In this document: positions 57,869 to 64,000 of the stretch, piece after piece
Numbering within the stretch: position 1 is the stretch's first letter
Layout: each line of letters opens with the position of its first letter
DNA from: Chitinophaga polysaccharea
GTDB lineage: Bacteria; Bacteroidota; Bacteroidia; Chitinophagales; Chitinophagaceae
Length of the DNA stretch: 64,000 nucleotides
Direction of reading: 5' to 3'
Assembly: GCF_007829335.1 (NCBI RefSeq)
Contig: NZ_VIWO01000001.1
Coordinates: 744,001 to 808,000 of the forward strand
Position numbers and translations under genes: made by a program
Notes under the pieces: generated by a model
Told to the model about the DNA's origin: nothing
The model's database searches: none
Seen by the model: only the letters and a program-made list of their open reading frames with translations

Positions 57869-58564
57869 ATGAAGTATAAACATCTTTTCTTTGACCTGGA
57901 CCATACACTCTGGGACTTTGAAACCAATGAACAGGAAACCTTGCAGGAGCTGTACAATAGCCATGCTTTAGAGCGGAGAGGAATACCAACTTTTGAGGCG
58001 TTTTCCGTTTCTTATGTAGATCATAATGAGCGTTTGTGGGACCGATTCCGTAAGGGATTTATCACCCGCCATGAATTGCGCGACAAGCGCTTCCGCCTTA
58101 CATTGCTGGATTTCAAAATCGGGGATGAGGCATTGACCCAAAAACTCAGTGAACAATTCCTGGAAATATTACCTGCCAAGAAGGCATTATTCCCGGAAAC
58201 TAAGGAAACACTGGACTACCTGGCTGCAAAAGGTTATCCAATGCACATGATCACCAACGGGTTTGAAGAAACCCAGTTGCTGAAGATGAAAAACTCGGGA
58301 ATCGACCATTATTTCACCCATATCATTACTTCTGAGCTGGCAGGCAGCTTAAAGCCCTACCGCGAAATCTTTGATTTTGCGATAGGCCGTGCGGCTACCA
58401 GCGCCACAGAAAGCATCATGGTCGGTGATGCGATGGAACTGGATATTAAAGGCGCCCATGGCGTAGGCATGGACCAGGTATACTTTAATCCGGCTAAGCC
58501 ACCAGTGGACTTCCAGCCTACTTATGTAATTAATCACCTGCGTGAGTTAAGAAGTATTTTATAA
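57869..58564 (+). CDS. yjjG: YjjG-family noncanonical pyrimidine nucleotidase (HAD)
   Basis: The 231-residue HAD phosphatase has motif I FFDLDHTLWDFETNEQ (nucleophile Asp), motif II MITNGFEETQL, the Lys in SLKPYREIFDFAI and motif IV MVGDAMELDIKGAHGVGM. YjjG dephosphorylates modified pyrimidine nucleotides such as 5-halogenated dUMP and so helps keep mutagenic bases out of DNA. It is transcribed alone from a promoter close to its start, and a strong terminator follows. Confidence 0.92.
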   Translation: MKYKHLFFDLDHTLWDFETNEQETLQELYNSHALERRGIPTFEAFSVSYVDHNERLWDRFRKGFITRHELRDKRFRLTLLDFKIGDEALTQKLSEQFLEILPAKKALFPETKETLDYLAAKGYPMHMITNGFEETQLLKMKNSGIDHYFTHIITSELAGSLKPYREIFDFAIGRAATSATESIMVGDAMELDIKGAHGVGMDQVYFNPAKPPVDFQPTYVINHLRELRSIL

Positions 58565-58581
58565 GCGCCTGAAAACGGCAC

Positions 58582-58620
58582 AAAAAAAGCGAAGCATTTC
58601 ATGAATGCTTCGCTTTTTTT
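58582..58620. terminator. Bidirectional hairpin terminator
   Basis: A perfect 17-bp stem (58582-58598 and 58604-58620) with a 5-base loop, A-run on the left and T-run on the right, between convergent yjjG and the small secreted protein gene. Confidence 0.9.
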
Positions 58621-58652
58621 ATGATGTTTCGCCGCCCCTGGAGGAGCAGCTT

Positions 58653-58868
58653 CTATTGTGCTTTTGCTTTCGTTTTATTCACGGCAGCCAATCTCAGGTT
58701 GGCGGTTTTAGACGGTTGCTGACAACAGCTTTTCCCTTTGGCAGTGGTGCAGGTAGCTGCCGTGCAATCCTTTTTTACAACAGGTTTGCTTTTGGTTTTT
58801 TCCTGGGCCAGTGCCACGCCGGCTAATAACAGGAAGGTGGTAACACCGGTAAAAGCTTTCTTTATCAT
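58653..58868 (-). CDS. Small secreted Cys-rich protein
   Basis: Start chosen at ATG 58868 (MIKKAFTGVTTFLLLAGVAL), 71 residues. After the signal peptide (end near ALAQ), the mature part is Lys/Thr-rich with four Cys (DCTAATCTTAKGKSCCQQ) that could bind metal or form disulfides. Function unknown. It lies 25 bp downstream of psd on the same strand and may share its transcript. Confidence 0.65.
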   Translation of the reverse strand: MIKKAFTGVTTFLLLAGVALAQEKTKSKPVVKKDCTAATCTTAKGKSCCQQPSKTANLRLAAVNKTKAKAQ

Positions 58869-58893
58869 ATGAAACCGTTTATTTTTAAAGATA

Positions 58894-59547
58894 CTAGATT
58901 TTAGCAATAACGGAAATCCCGCCCTGTACCACTTGTTCCAGCTGTACGGCTACTTCTGTACCAATAGGCAGGTAAAGGTCTACCCGGGAGCCGAACTTAA
59001 TAAAGCCCATTTCCTCATTCTGTTTCACCTCCATACCCGGTTTCAGGTAGTTTACAATCCTGCGGGCCAATGCGCCGGCAATTTGTCTTACCAGGATATC
59101 TGTTTTACCGTTACCGATTACAACAGAATGTCTTTCATTTTCGGTAGAAGATTTGGGGTGCCAGGCCACCAGGTACTTACCAGGGTGGTATTGCGACAGT
59201 TTTACGGTGCCGCTGATTGGGTTACGGTTTACGTGTACGTTAGCCGGGCTCATGAAGATAGACACCTGCAGGCGTTTATCTTTAAAATACTCTGGTTCAT
59301 ATACTTCTTCAATTACCACTACTTTACCGTCGCAGGGTGAAACAACGAGTGAATCACCGGTTGTATATTGTCTGGAAGGAATGCGAAAGAATGAAACGAT
59401 GAACAGGAAGAACGCCAGGGAAATAATGGCGATCGTCCAGCACAAGCCGGGAGCAGCGCCAAACCAATAACATACTGCTCCGTTAATTAACGCCAGTACC
59501 AGGAATACAAGGGAAATGGTAGCAAATCCTTCACGATGGATCTTCAT
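58894..59547 (-). CDS. psd: Phosphatidylserine decarboxylase family protein
   Basis: The 217-residue protein has two N-terminal membrane helices (about 8-50), then VVSPCDGKVVVIEEV, FMSPANVHVNRNPISGTVK and the self-cleavage region FIKFGSRVDLYLP, with Gly-Ser where the chain cuts itself to make the pyruvoyl group. It is of the short PSD type (Psd-B/archaetidylserine-like). It makes phosphatidylethanolamine by decarboxylating phosphatidylserine in the inner membrane. The downstream position of cdsA in the operon supports a phospholipid role. Confidence 0.92.
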   Translation of the reverse strand: MKIHREGFATISLVFLVLALINGAVCYWFGAAPGLCWTIAIISLAFFLFIVSFFRIPSRQYTTGDSLVVSPCDGKVVVIEEVYEPEYFKDKRLQVSIFMSPANVHVNRNPISGTVKLSQYHPGKYLVAWHPKSSTENERHSVVIGNGKTDILVRQIAGALARRIVNYLKPGMEVKQNEEMGFIKFGSRVDLYLPIGTEVAVQLEQVVQGGISVIAKI

Positions 59548-59631
59548 TGTTTTTTTATTAGATGATTGATGTATGTGTTTAGTCTGCTGCGAAGTTACTT
59601 CAATTCAATTTTTTTAGCATACGAAATTATG

Positions 59632-60516
59632 TCAGGCCATCATAAAGAACTGAACATAAATCCAGGCGAAGGGAGCGGCCAGGAGCATTGAATCGAACCG
59701 GTCGAGGAAGCCGCCATGGCCAGGCATAATATTACCGGAATCTTTTACACCCGCCATTCTTTTGAGCTTAGACTCAATCAGGTCGCCGATGGTGCCAAAA
59801 ATGGCCGCAATGAGGGCCAATACGATCCAGTGTTGCAACGCCAGGTATTCACCTCCCCAGAAGTGGCCGTAAACGCCGGCGGTGGCTACTGCCAGGATCA
59901 TCCCTCCCACCGTACCTTCTATGGTTTTTTTCGGAGAAATTGCAGGCGCAAAAGGTGTTCGTCCTATGAGGGAGCCCACAATATAGGCCATGGTATCATT
60001 AATCCAGATAAAAATAATGAGTAACAGGGGGATCAGCCATCCGGGGGCTGTTCCTACATTATCGGCTGTATAGTGAATATTGATGGCGTTTAAGCGGATA
60101 TTGATCAGCAGCCCGAAAGGGATGATGGTATACAGCAGGCCAATAGCCGAGTAGCCAATATTTTTTAAAGAAAAGTCCTTACTCATTAACACTTCTCCCA
60201 AGGGCATTACCAGCAGGAATATGACGGTGGTCCACCAGCCAATGAGCCCGGTAGGGATATGTGCCACGCTAAAATTATTGCCGGTAAAGGTGAGCAGAAT
60301 AGCTGCTCCGGCAATGGTGGCGCCCCACTTATGCCAGGAAGTAATGCCGGCATAATCGGCATCGATATGGCGTATGAGTTTAAAATATTCCTGGAGCGCA
60401 CAACAGCCTACCAGGAAGAAGAGTAGGAAAAAGGTATAGTCGGCCCATAAAATACCCCCCAGCATTACTGCCACAAACACAAGCGCTGAGGCAGTGCGGG
60501 TGAAAAAAGTCTTCAT
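59632..60516 (-). CDS. cdsA: Phosphatidate cytidylyltransferase
   Basis: Start chosen at ATG 60516 (MKTFFTRTASALVFVAVMLG), about 294 residues; a longer frame to 60588 adds a non-membrane stretch. It has about eight membrane helices and the CDP-DAG synthase signature IFGTIGDLIESKLKRMAGVKDSGNIMPG near the C-terminus with the following HGGFLDRFDS, abbreviated here: IGDLIESKLKR, KDSGNIMPGHGG. CdsA makes CDP-diacylglycerol for all phospholipids. It lies between the DUF2007 gene and psd on the same strand. Confidence 0.95.
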   Translation of the reverse strand: MKTFFTRTASALVFVAVMLGGILWADYTFFLLFFLVGCCALQEYFKLIRHIDADYAGITSWHKWGATIAGAAILLTFTGNNFSVAHIPTGLIGWWTTVIFLLVMPLGEVLMSKDFSLKNIGYSAIGLLYTIIPFGLLINIRLNAINIHYTADNVGTAPGWLIPLLLIIFIWINDTMAYIVGSLIGRTPFAPAISPKKTIEGTVGGMILAVATAGVYGHFWGGEYLALQHWIVLALIAAIFGTIGDLIESKLKRMAGVKDSGNIMPGHGGFLDRFDSMLLAAPFAWIYVQFFMMA

Positions 60517-60623
60517 TATATGTTGTCTGTTGATTAGAATGTACCCGCAAAAGTGGACAAATTTACGGCACGAAGCAAATTTCCACACCGAAGCCCTGAC
60601 CCCGGTGTGTTGCTGCGGCCCTC

Positions 60624-60872
60624 CTATTCAGCATCTACCTGATTGGGGTCGCCGGTGGGCAAATTGTTGTGATTATGCACCAGGCTTTTGGCCGTTTCTT
60701 CCTGCGATTGATGCACATATAGTTCTGCCTGGCCGGGCAGGGTAATATTGTAGGAAGAGGATTGACGGTTCAGTAAAACAGCGTCAATTCCGTTGTCCAG
60801 CAGCATTCCCTTTACAATTTCCGCCTCAAAGGGCCGGTCGCTCGAAAATATTTTAACCCAGTCTTTTTCCAT
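60624..60872 (-). CDS. DUF2007-type small protein
   Basis: The 82-residue protein has the DUF2007 pattern: MEKDWVKIFSSDRPFEAEIV, then MLLDNGIDAVLLNRQ and QAELYVHQSQEETAKSLV. DUF2007 members are described as putative prokaryotic signal-transducing proteins, but no function has been shown. It lies between a CPBP protease gene and cdsA, an arrangement I recall from other Bacteroidota genomes. No signal or membrane segment. Confidence 0.83.
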   Translation of the reverse strand: MEKDWVKIFSSDRPFEAEIVKGMLLDNGIDAVLLNRQSSSYNITLPGQAELYVHQSQEETAKSLVHNHNNLPTGDPNQVDAE

Positions 60873-60898
60873 AATACAGCTTTTAGGTCTTGTTAAGA

Positions 60899-61843
60899 TT
60901 ACAAATTTCCGTCCTTTCCTATCTCATCCACATCACCAACGGTGCTTTTATTTTCCCTGGTTATCATGGCTCCGGCGGGCGACTTTTGCTTCAGTGCCCA
61001 AAACAGGCCGATAGTTACAGGAATACTCAAAGCTACGTAATACCACTCGATATGGCTATCGCCCTGGGGGTCCTCTTTTACTATTCCATGCTGGAAAAGG
61101 TATAGCATCACTACCTGCAGGCCATTATTCAATACATGGGCGCCAATGGCCAGCCAGAGATTACCACTAATGACATAAATAGCTCCCAGTGCAAAACCCA
61201 GCAATACCCGGGGTACGAATGCCAATATTTCCATATGGATAGCGCTGAAGATAACGGCAGTGATAAATATACTCAGCCATACTTTCCCAGTGGCGTTGAT
61301 GATTAACCGTTGTAAAACACCCCGGAAAAAAAGCTCTTCCCCAATAGCTGGTATGATAGCCACCAGTATAAGGTTTATAAACAAGTCCTTTATAGTAGGC
61401 ATTTTGAGCATAACGCCCAGCAGCTTTTCTGCCAACGCCTCCATATCCTTAACCGATTGTGGTACCTGCCAGGTTTGGTTCCACTCGCCCAGGGCGCCCG
61501 ACAGTGGTAATACGCCGAACATTGCCAAGAGGGCCAAAATCCACAGAATGGCTTTGGACGGGAGTTTTAAGCCCAGGTAAGACATGGGATAAGGTTGCCA
61601 CAGGTAGGCAAAAATGGCCGCTGGCACCAGGAAGGCAATGATGGTATAAGCGAGTTGTATTATTTTCAGATAGCCGACAAAGTTAGGATCCAGGGTTCTT
61701 TGGAGGGCATCCAGGCTTTGACCGGTGATGGTGGGTGTTAATGATTGAATACCCACTACATACAAAGCAGAGAAGCCAAAGAAAAAGCCAAAGAAGGTAA
61801 GGAACTGTAATAAAATGGGCGATTGTTTCAGGCAACCAATCAT
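60899..61843 (-). CDS. CPBP-family intramembrane metalloprotease
   Basis: The 314-residue protein has about eight membrane helices and the CPBP (Abi/CAAX) motifs: IGEELFFRGVLQRL (Glu-Glu-x3-Arg) and FSAIHMEILAFVP (Phe-x3-His). The family contains Rce1-type CAAX proteases and bacteriocin-processing proteins; substrates are unknown here. It is the first gene of a run CPBP - DUF2007 - cdsA - psd - small Cys-rich protein, all on the minus strand. Confidence 0.9.
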   Translation of the reverse strand: MIGCLKQSPILLQFLTFFGFFFGFSALYVVGIQSLTPTITGQSLDALQRTLDPNFVGYLKIIQLAYTIIAFLVPAAIFAYLWQPYPMSYLGLKLPSKAILWILALLAMFGVLPLSGALGEWNQTWQVPQSVKDMEALAEKLLGVMLKMPTIKDLFINLILVAIIPAIGEELFFRGVLQRLIINATGKVWLSIFITAVIFSAIHMEILAFVPRVLLGFALGAIYVISGNLWLAIGAHVLNNGLQVVMLYLFQHGIVKEDPQGDSHIEWYYVALSIPVTIGLFWALKQKSPAGAMITRENKSTVGDVDEIGKDGNL

Positions 61844-62027
61844 AAGAGAATACTGTATTAAATTTGCGTAAATTTACAGCGCGAAATTCACTTTGCAGTC
61901 AGCTTCCTGGTAACGATAGCTGCCCTTTTTCAGGACATTACTGCAAAAAAATCCTGCTTGTAAAAGAAATAGTATATAAAATATTAAAATAATAACTACC
62001 GCGAAACCTGCTGTGGTTATATAAATT

Positions 62028-63095
62028 ATGGTGAAGATAGGAAATATTGAACTGGGAGAATTCCCTTTATTACTGGCGCCCATGGAAGATGTGAGCGATC
62101 CGCCTTTTCGTGCGGTATGCAAGGATAATGGGGCTGATCTGATGTACACGGAGTTCATATCTTCAGAAGGATTGATCCGGGATGCCATTAAAAGCCGGAA
62201 GAAGCTGGACATCTTTGATTACGAACGCCCGGTAGGGATACAGATTTTTGGAGGAGATGAAGAGTCGCTGTCGATGGCTGCCCAGATCGTAGAGGCCACC
62301 AACCCCGATTTGCTGGATATTAACTTTGGCTGCCCGGTAAAGAAAGTGGCCTGTAAAGGCGCCGGAGCGGGTATCTTAAAAGATATCCCTAAAATGGTAA
62401 AACTGACGGCTGCTGTAGTAAAGGCAACCAGGCTGCCGGTAACCATTAAAACCCGCCTGGGCTGGGATGAGGAAACCAAGAATATAGAAGACGTAGCGGA
62501 AAGATTACAGGATGTAGGCATCAAAGCCCTCACCATTCACGGCCGTACCCGTACCCAGATGTATAAAGGAAGCGCCGACTGGACCCTGATCGGAAAAGTA
62601 AAAAGTAATCCACGCATACAAATTCCTATCTTTGGTAACGGTGACATATGTACGCCGGAGCAGGCAATAGCCGCCAGGGCGAAATATGGCGTAGATGGTG
62701 TGATGATTGGCCGTGCTGCTATCGGTTATCCATGGATTTTCCGGGAGATCAAGCATTTTATGAAGACTGGCGAACATTTACCCTTACCAACTGTTTTAGA
62801 AAGAGTGGAAGTTTGTAAAAAGCACCTTCACCACTCTGTTGCCTGGAAAGGAGAGGTAGTAGGCATACTGGAAATGCGCCGGCACTACACGAATTATCTC
62901 AAAGGACTGCCGCATATAAAGGAATTCAGACAACAATTAGTAACTTACAATACATTAGCTCAGATAGAAGAAGTACTAGACGCGGTTGTGTTACAATACA
63001 AAGATCATATATTCGAAAGGGCTGCTCCCCAGTTAGCTGCACACGATTTTCTGCCAGCTGATAATGAAATGGCTGGTTGTAACGTTTACGGATAA
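62028..63095 (+). CDS. dusB: tRNA-dihydrouridine synthase DusB
   Basis: The 355-residue protein starts with GNIELGEFPLLLAPMEDVSD, the FMN-binding start of Dus enzymes. The catalytic Cys stands in DINFGCPVKKVACKGAGAG. TIKTRLGWDEETKN, ALTIHGRTRTQMYKGSADW and GNGDICTPEQAI complete the barrel. It reduces specific uridines in tRNA D-loops using NADPH and FMN. It is divergent from the CPBP gene and followed by the NUMOD4/HNH-like gene 42 bp downstream. Confidence 0.95.
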   Translation: MVKIGNIELGEFPLLLAPMEDVSDPPFRAVCKDNGADLMYTEFISSEGLIRDAIKSRKKLDIFDYERPVGIQIFGGDEESLSMAAQIVEATNPDLLDINFGCPVKKVACKGAGAGILKDIPKMVKLTAAVVKATRLPVTIKTRLGWDEETKNIEDVAERLQDVGIKALTIHGRTRTQMYKGSADWTLIGKVKSNPRIQIPIFGNGDICTPEQAIAARAKYGVDGVMIGRAAIGYPWIFREIKHFMKTGEHLPLPTVLERVEVCKKHLHHSVAWKGEVVGILEMRRHYTNYLKGLPHIKEFRQQLVTYNTLAQIEEVLDAVVLQYKDHIFERAAPQLAAHDFLPADNEMAGCNVYG

Positions 63096-63137
63096 ACGGA
63101 TAACCCCAGGATATAAAAAAATATAAATTGCTTTCAC

Positions 63138-63707
63138 ATGACCACAATTAAAAATCTGAAAAACGAAGTCTGGAAAGACTTACAGATTAAAAACAAATCT
63201 GCCCTGCGTAAAAAATACGCTGTATCCAACATGGGGAGAGTGATCAGTTATCATGAAAGTACCGAAGATGGCAAGCTGCTCACGGGTTCTACCGTGGAAG
63301 GCTATACGGTATTGAACGTAAAGCCAGCCGACAGCTACCAGTCACTCTACCTGCACCGGGAGGTGGCCAAACTTTTCAGTAAAAAAGCAGGACGGTCACA
63401 TAAATATGTGATCCACCTGGACTACGATAAAAAGAATAACAAAGCATCCAACCTCAAATGGGCCACCAAAGAGGAAATGGAGGAGCATCAGCAAAAAAGC
63501 CCTGCCAAGCTGGCCTATAAGGAAAAACAACGTAACCGTATCAAAGGGCTGAAACTGAATGTTTCTAAAGTAAAAAGCATTAAACGCCTGCTGAATAAGC
63601 CTGGTAAAAAAACGATGAAGCAAATTGCCGAACAGTTTGATATCAGTGAAATGCAGCTTTACCGCATTAAAAGCGGAGAAAACTGGGCACATGTAACACT
63701 GGATTAA
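63138..63707 (+). CDS. Stand-alone NUMOD4/HNH-like protein with C-terminal HTH
   Basis: The 189-residue protein has a NUMOD4-like N-terminus (EVWKDLQIKNKSALRKKYAV, SNMGRVISY), an HNH-like middle (LYLHREVAKLF, VIHLDYDKKNNKASNLKWAT) and a C-terminal helix-turn-helix (MKQIAEQFDISEMQLYRIKS). In mobile homing endonucleases the middle reads NHxDGNKxNN; here the catalytic Asn-His is Ile-His, and Gly is replaced by Tyr. No intron, intein or phage gene is nearby. It may therefore be a resident DNA- or RNA-binding protein derived from a homing endonuclease. Function unknown. Confidence 0.75.
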   Translation: MTTIKNLKNEVWKDLQIKNKSALRKKYAVSNMGRVISYHESTEDGKLLTGSTVEGYTVLNVKPADSYQSLYLHREVAKLFSKKAGRSHKYVIHLDYDKKNNKASNLKWATKEEMEEHQQKSPAKLAYKEKQRNRIKGLKLNVSKVKSIKRLLNKPGKKTMKQIAEQFDISEMQLYRIKSGENWAHVTLD

Positions 63708-63747
63708 AGCCTGGTTAGCCAGGAATGATCATATATGATGTTGTCTG

Positions 63748-63780
63748 AACAATGGCCATACCTCGTGTATGGCCATTGTT
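63748..63780. terminator. Bidirectional hairpin terminator
   Basis: Perfect 14-bp arms 63748-63761 and 63767-63780 with a 5-base loop, between the convergent NUMOD4/HNH-like gene and the helicase fragment. Confidence 0.8.
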
Positions 63781-63792
63781 ATTTGCGGCATT

Positions 63793-64000
63793 CTACAGCA
63801 CTCCCCTGCTCATATCCGCCAACATCCGACGGTAATGCGCACTATCTTTCAATACCGGCTCGTGACCCAGGATAATCACCTGTTTTCGTGCGCGCGACAA
63901 CGTTACCAGCAGTTTACGGTCTACTTCTATGTGCTCCTCTTCCCAGTTAAACTGCCCCAGGCATTGCAGCGTTTGGACCTGCGCCGCATGATATACCGCC
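63793..64000 (-). CDS. C-terminal end of an SF1 helicase, cut by the window
   Basis: The minus strand is open from 64000 to the TAG at 63793-63795, encoding about 68 residues. HIEVDRKLLVTLSRARKQVI followed by ILGHEPVLKDSAHYRRML is the motif VI region of SF1 helicases of the DNA2/NAM7 (Upf1-like) type, where the Arg finger sits in the Ser-Arg-Ala-Arg. The rest of the gene is outside the window. A UvrD-type enzyme is less likely because of the short tail after motif VI. Confidence 0.65.
   Translation of the reverse strand, partial: AVYHAAQVQTLQCLGQFNWEEEHIEVDRKLLVTLSRARKQVIILGHEPVLKDSAHYRRMLADMSRGVL

Noticed and set aside
1..64000. tRNA or rRNA genes, CRISPR arrays, insertion sequences, prophage
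   Set aside because: No clover-leaf sequence, regular spacer-repeat array, transposase or phage protein was found on reading both strands; the gaps between genes are too short for most of these.

Overview
The window looks like ordinary chromosome from a member of the Bacteroidota, most likely a Chitinophaga-like member of the Chitinophagaceae. This is inferred from gene content: a GldH gliding lipoprotein, futalosine-pathway menaquinone synthesis (MqnC), BatD/BatE, a GLPGLI-type protein beside an outer-membrane beta-barrel protein, a fused CcoN-CcoO cbb3 oxidase, a PNGase F-like glycosidase, and many start sites preceded by the Bacteroidota -7 promoter element TAnnTTTG. I saw no insertion sequence, prophage, CRISPR array, rRNA or tRNA. 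Nearly all DNA is coding; the only gene-free stretch over 300 bases is 36403-37010.

Layout. 1-13.9 kb: the 3' end of a PNGase F-like gene; a PnuC/NadR-type pair for nicotinamide riboside uptake; MtgA; a YciO-type protein; a secreted C1 peptidase; DNA polymerase I; an Spx/ArsC-like protein; a MurG-like glycosyltransferase; a 40-residue lipoprotein; an arginase-fold protein with altered metal ligands; two LprI-like proteins and a methyltransferase. 14-24 kb: a paired M16 peptidase operon, a pair of retropepsin-like proteins, MqnC, a lipoprotein, a GNAT acetyltransferase, an amino-acid permease and a Tat-exported TIM-barrel isomerase. 24.6-30.7 kb: an outer-membrane beta-barrel/GLPGLI operon divergent from a histidine kinase/OmpR-type regulator operon, with phased 10-bp direct repeats in the shared promoter region. 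30.7-36.4 kb: an orphan LytS-type kinase, PheS, a 3-hydroxyacyl-CoA dehydrogenase, an epimerase, a lipoprotein and LpxD.

37-48.4 kb, all on the minus strand: a microaerobic respiration block running fnr - ccoI - cupin - ccoS - ccoNO - ccoQ - ccoP - ccoG - ccoH - TauE/SafE-like - hemN. The two promoters in this block carry five TGA-N6-TCA boxes. Within each cluster the boxes are exactly 22 bp apart, and in both promoters the nearest box lies at the same distance from the -7 element. This is a strong candidate for direct control by the Crp/Fnr protein encoded at the head of the block.

48.4-64 kb: a pseudouridine synthase, YicC, GldH with an OmpR-type two-component system, a LytS/LytTR pair whose kinase has a degraded ATP site, BatD/BatE, an SDR, YjjG, a phospholipid/membrane cluster (CPBP protease, DUF2007, CdsA, Psd, small Cys-rich protein), DusB, a stand-alone NUMOD4/HNH-like protein with a C-terminal helix-turn-helix, and the C-terminal end of an SF1 helicase.

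No clearly new multi-gene defence or biosynthetic system is visible. The most notable points are regulatory (the cbb3 boxes and the 28.4-kb repeats) and several proteins with missing catalytic residues: the arginase fold, the LytS kinase ATP site and one retropepsin lobe.
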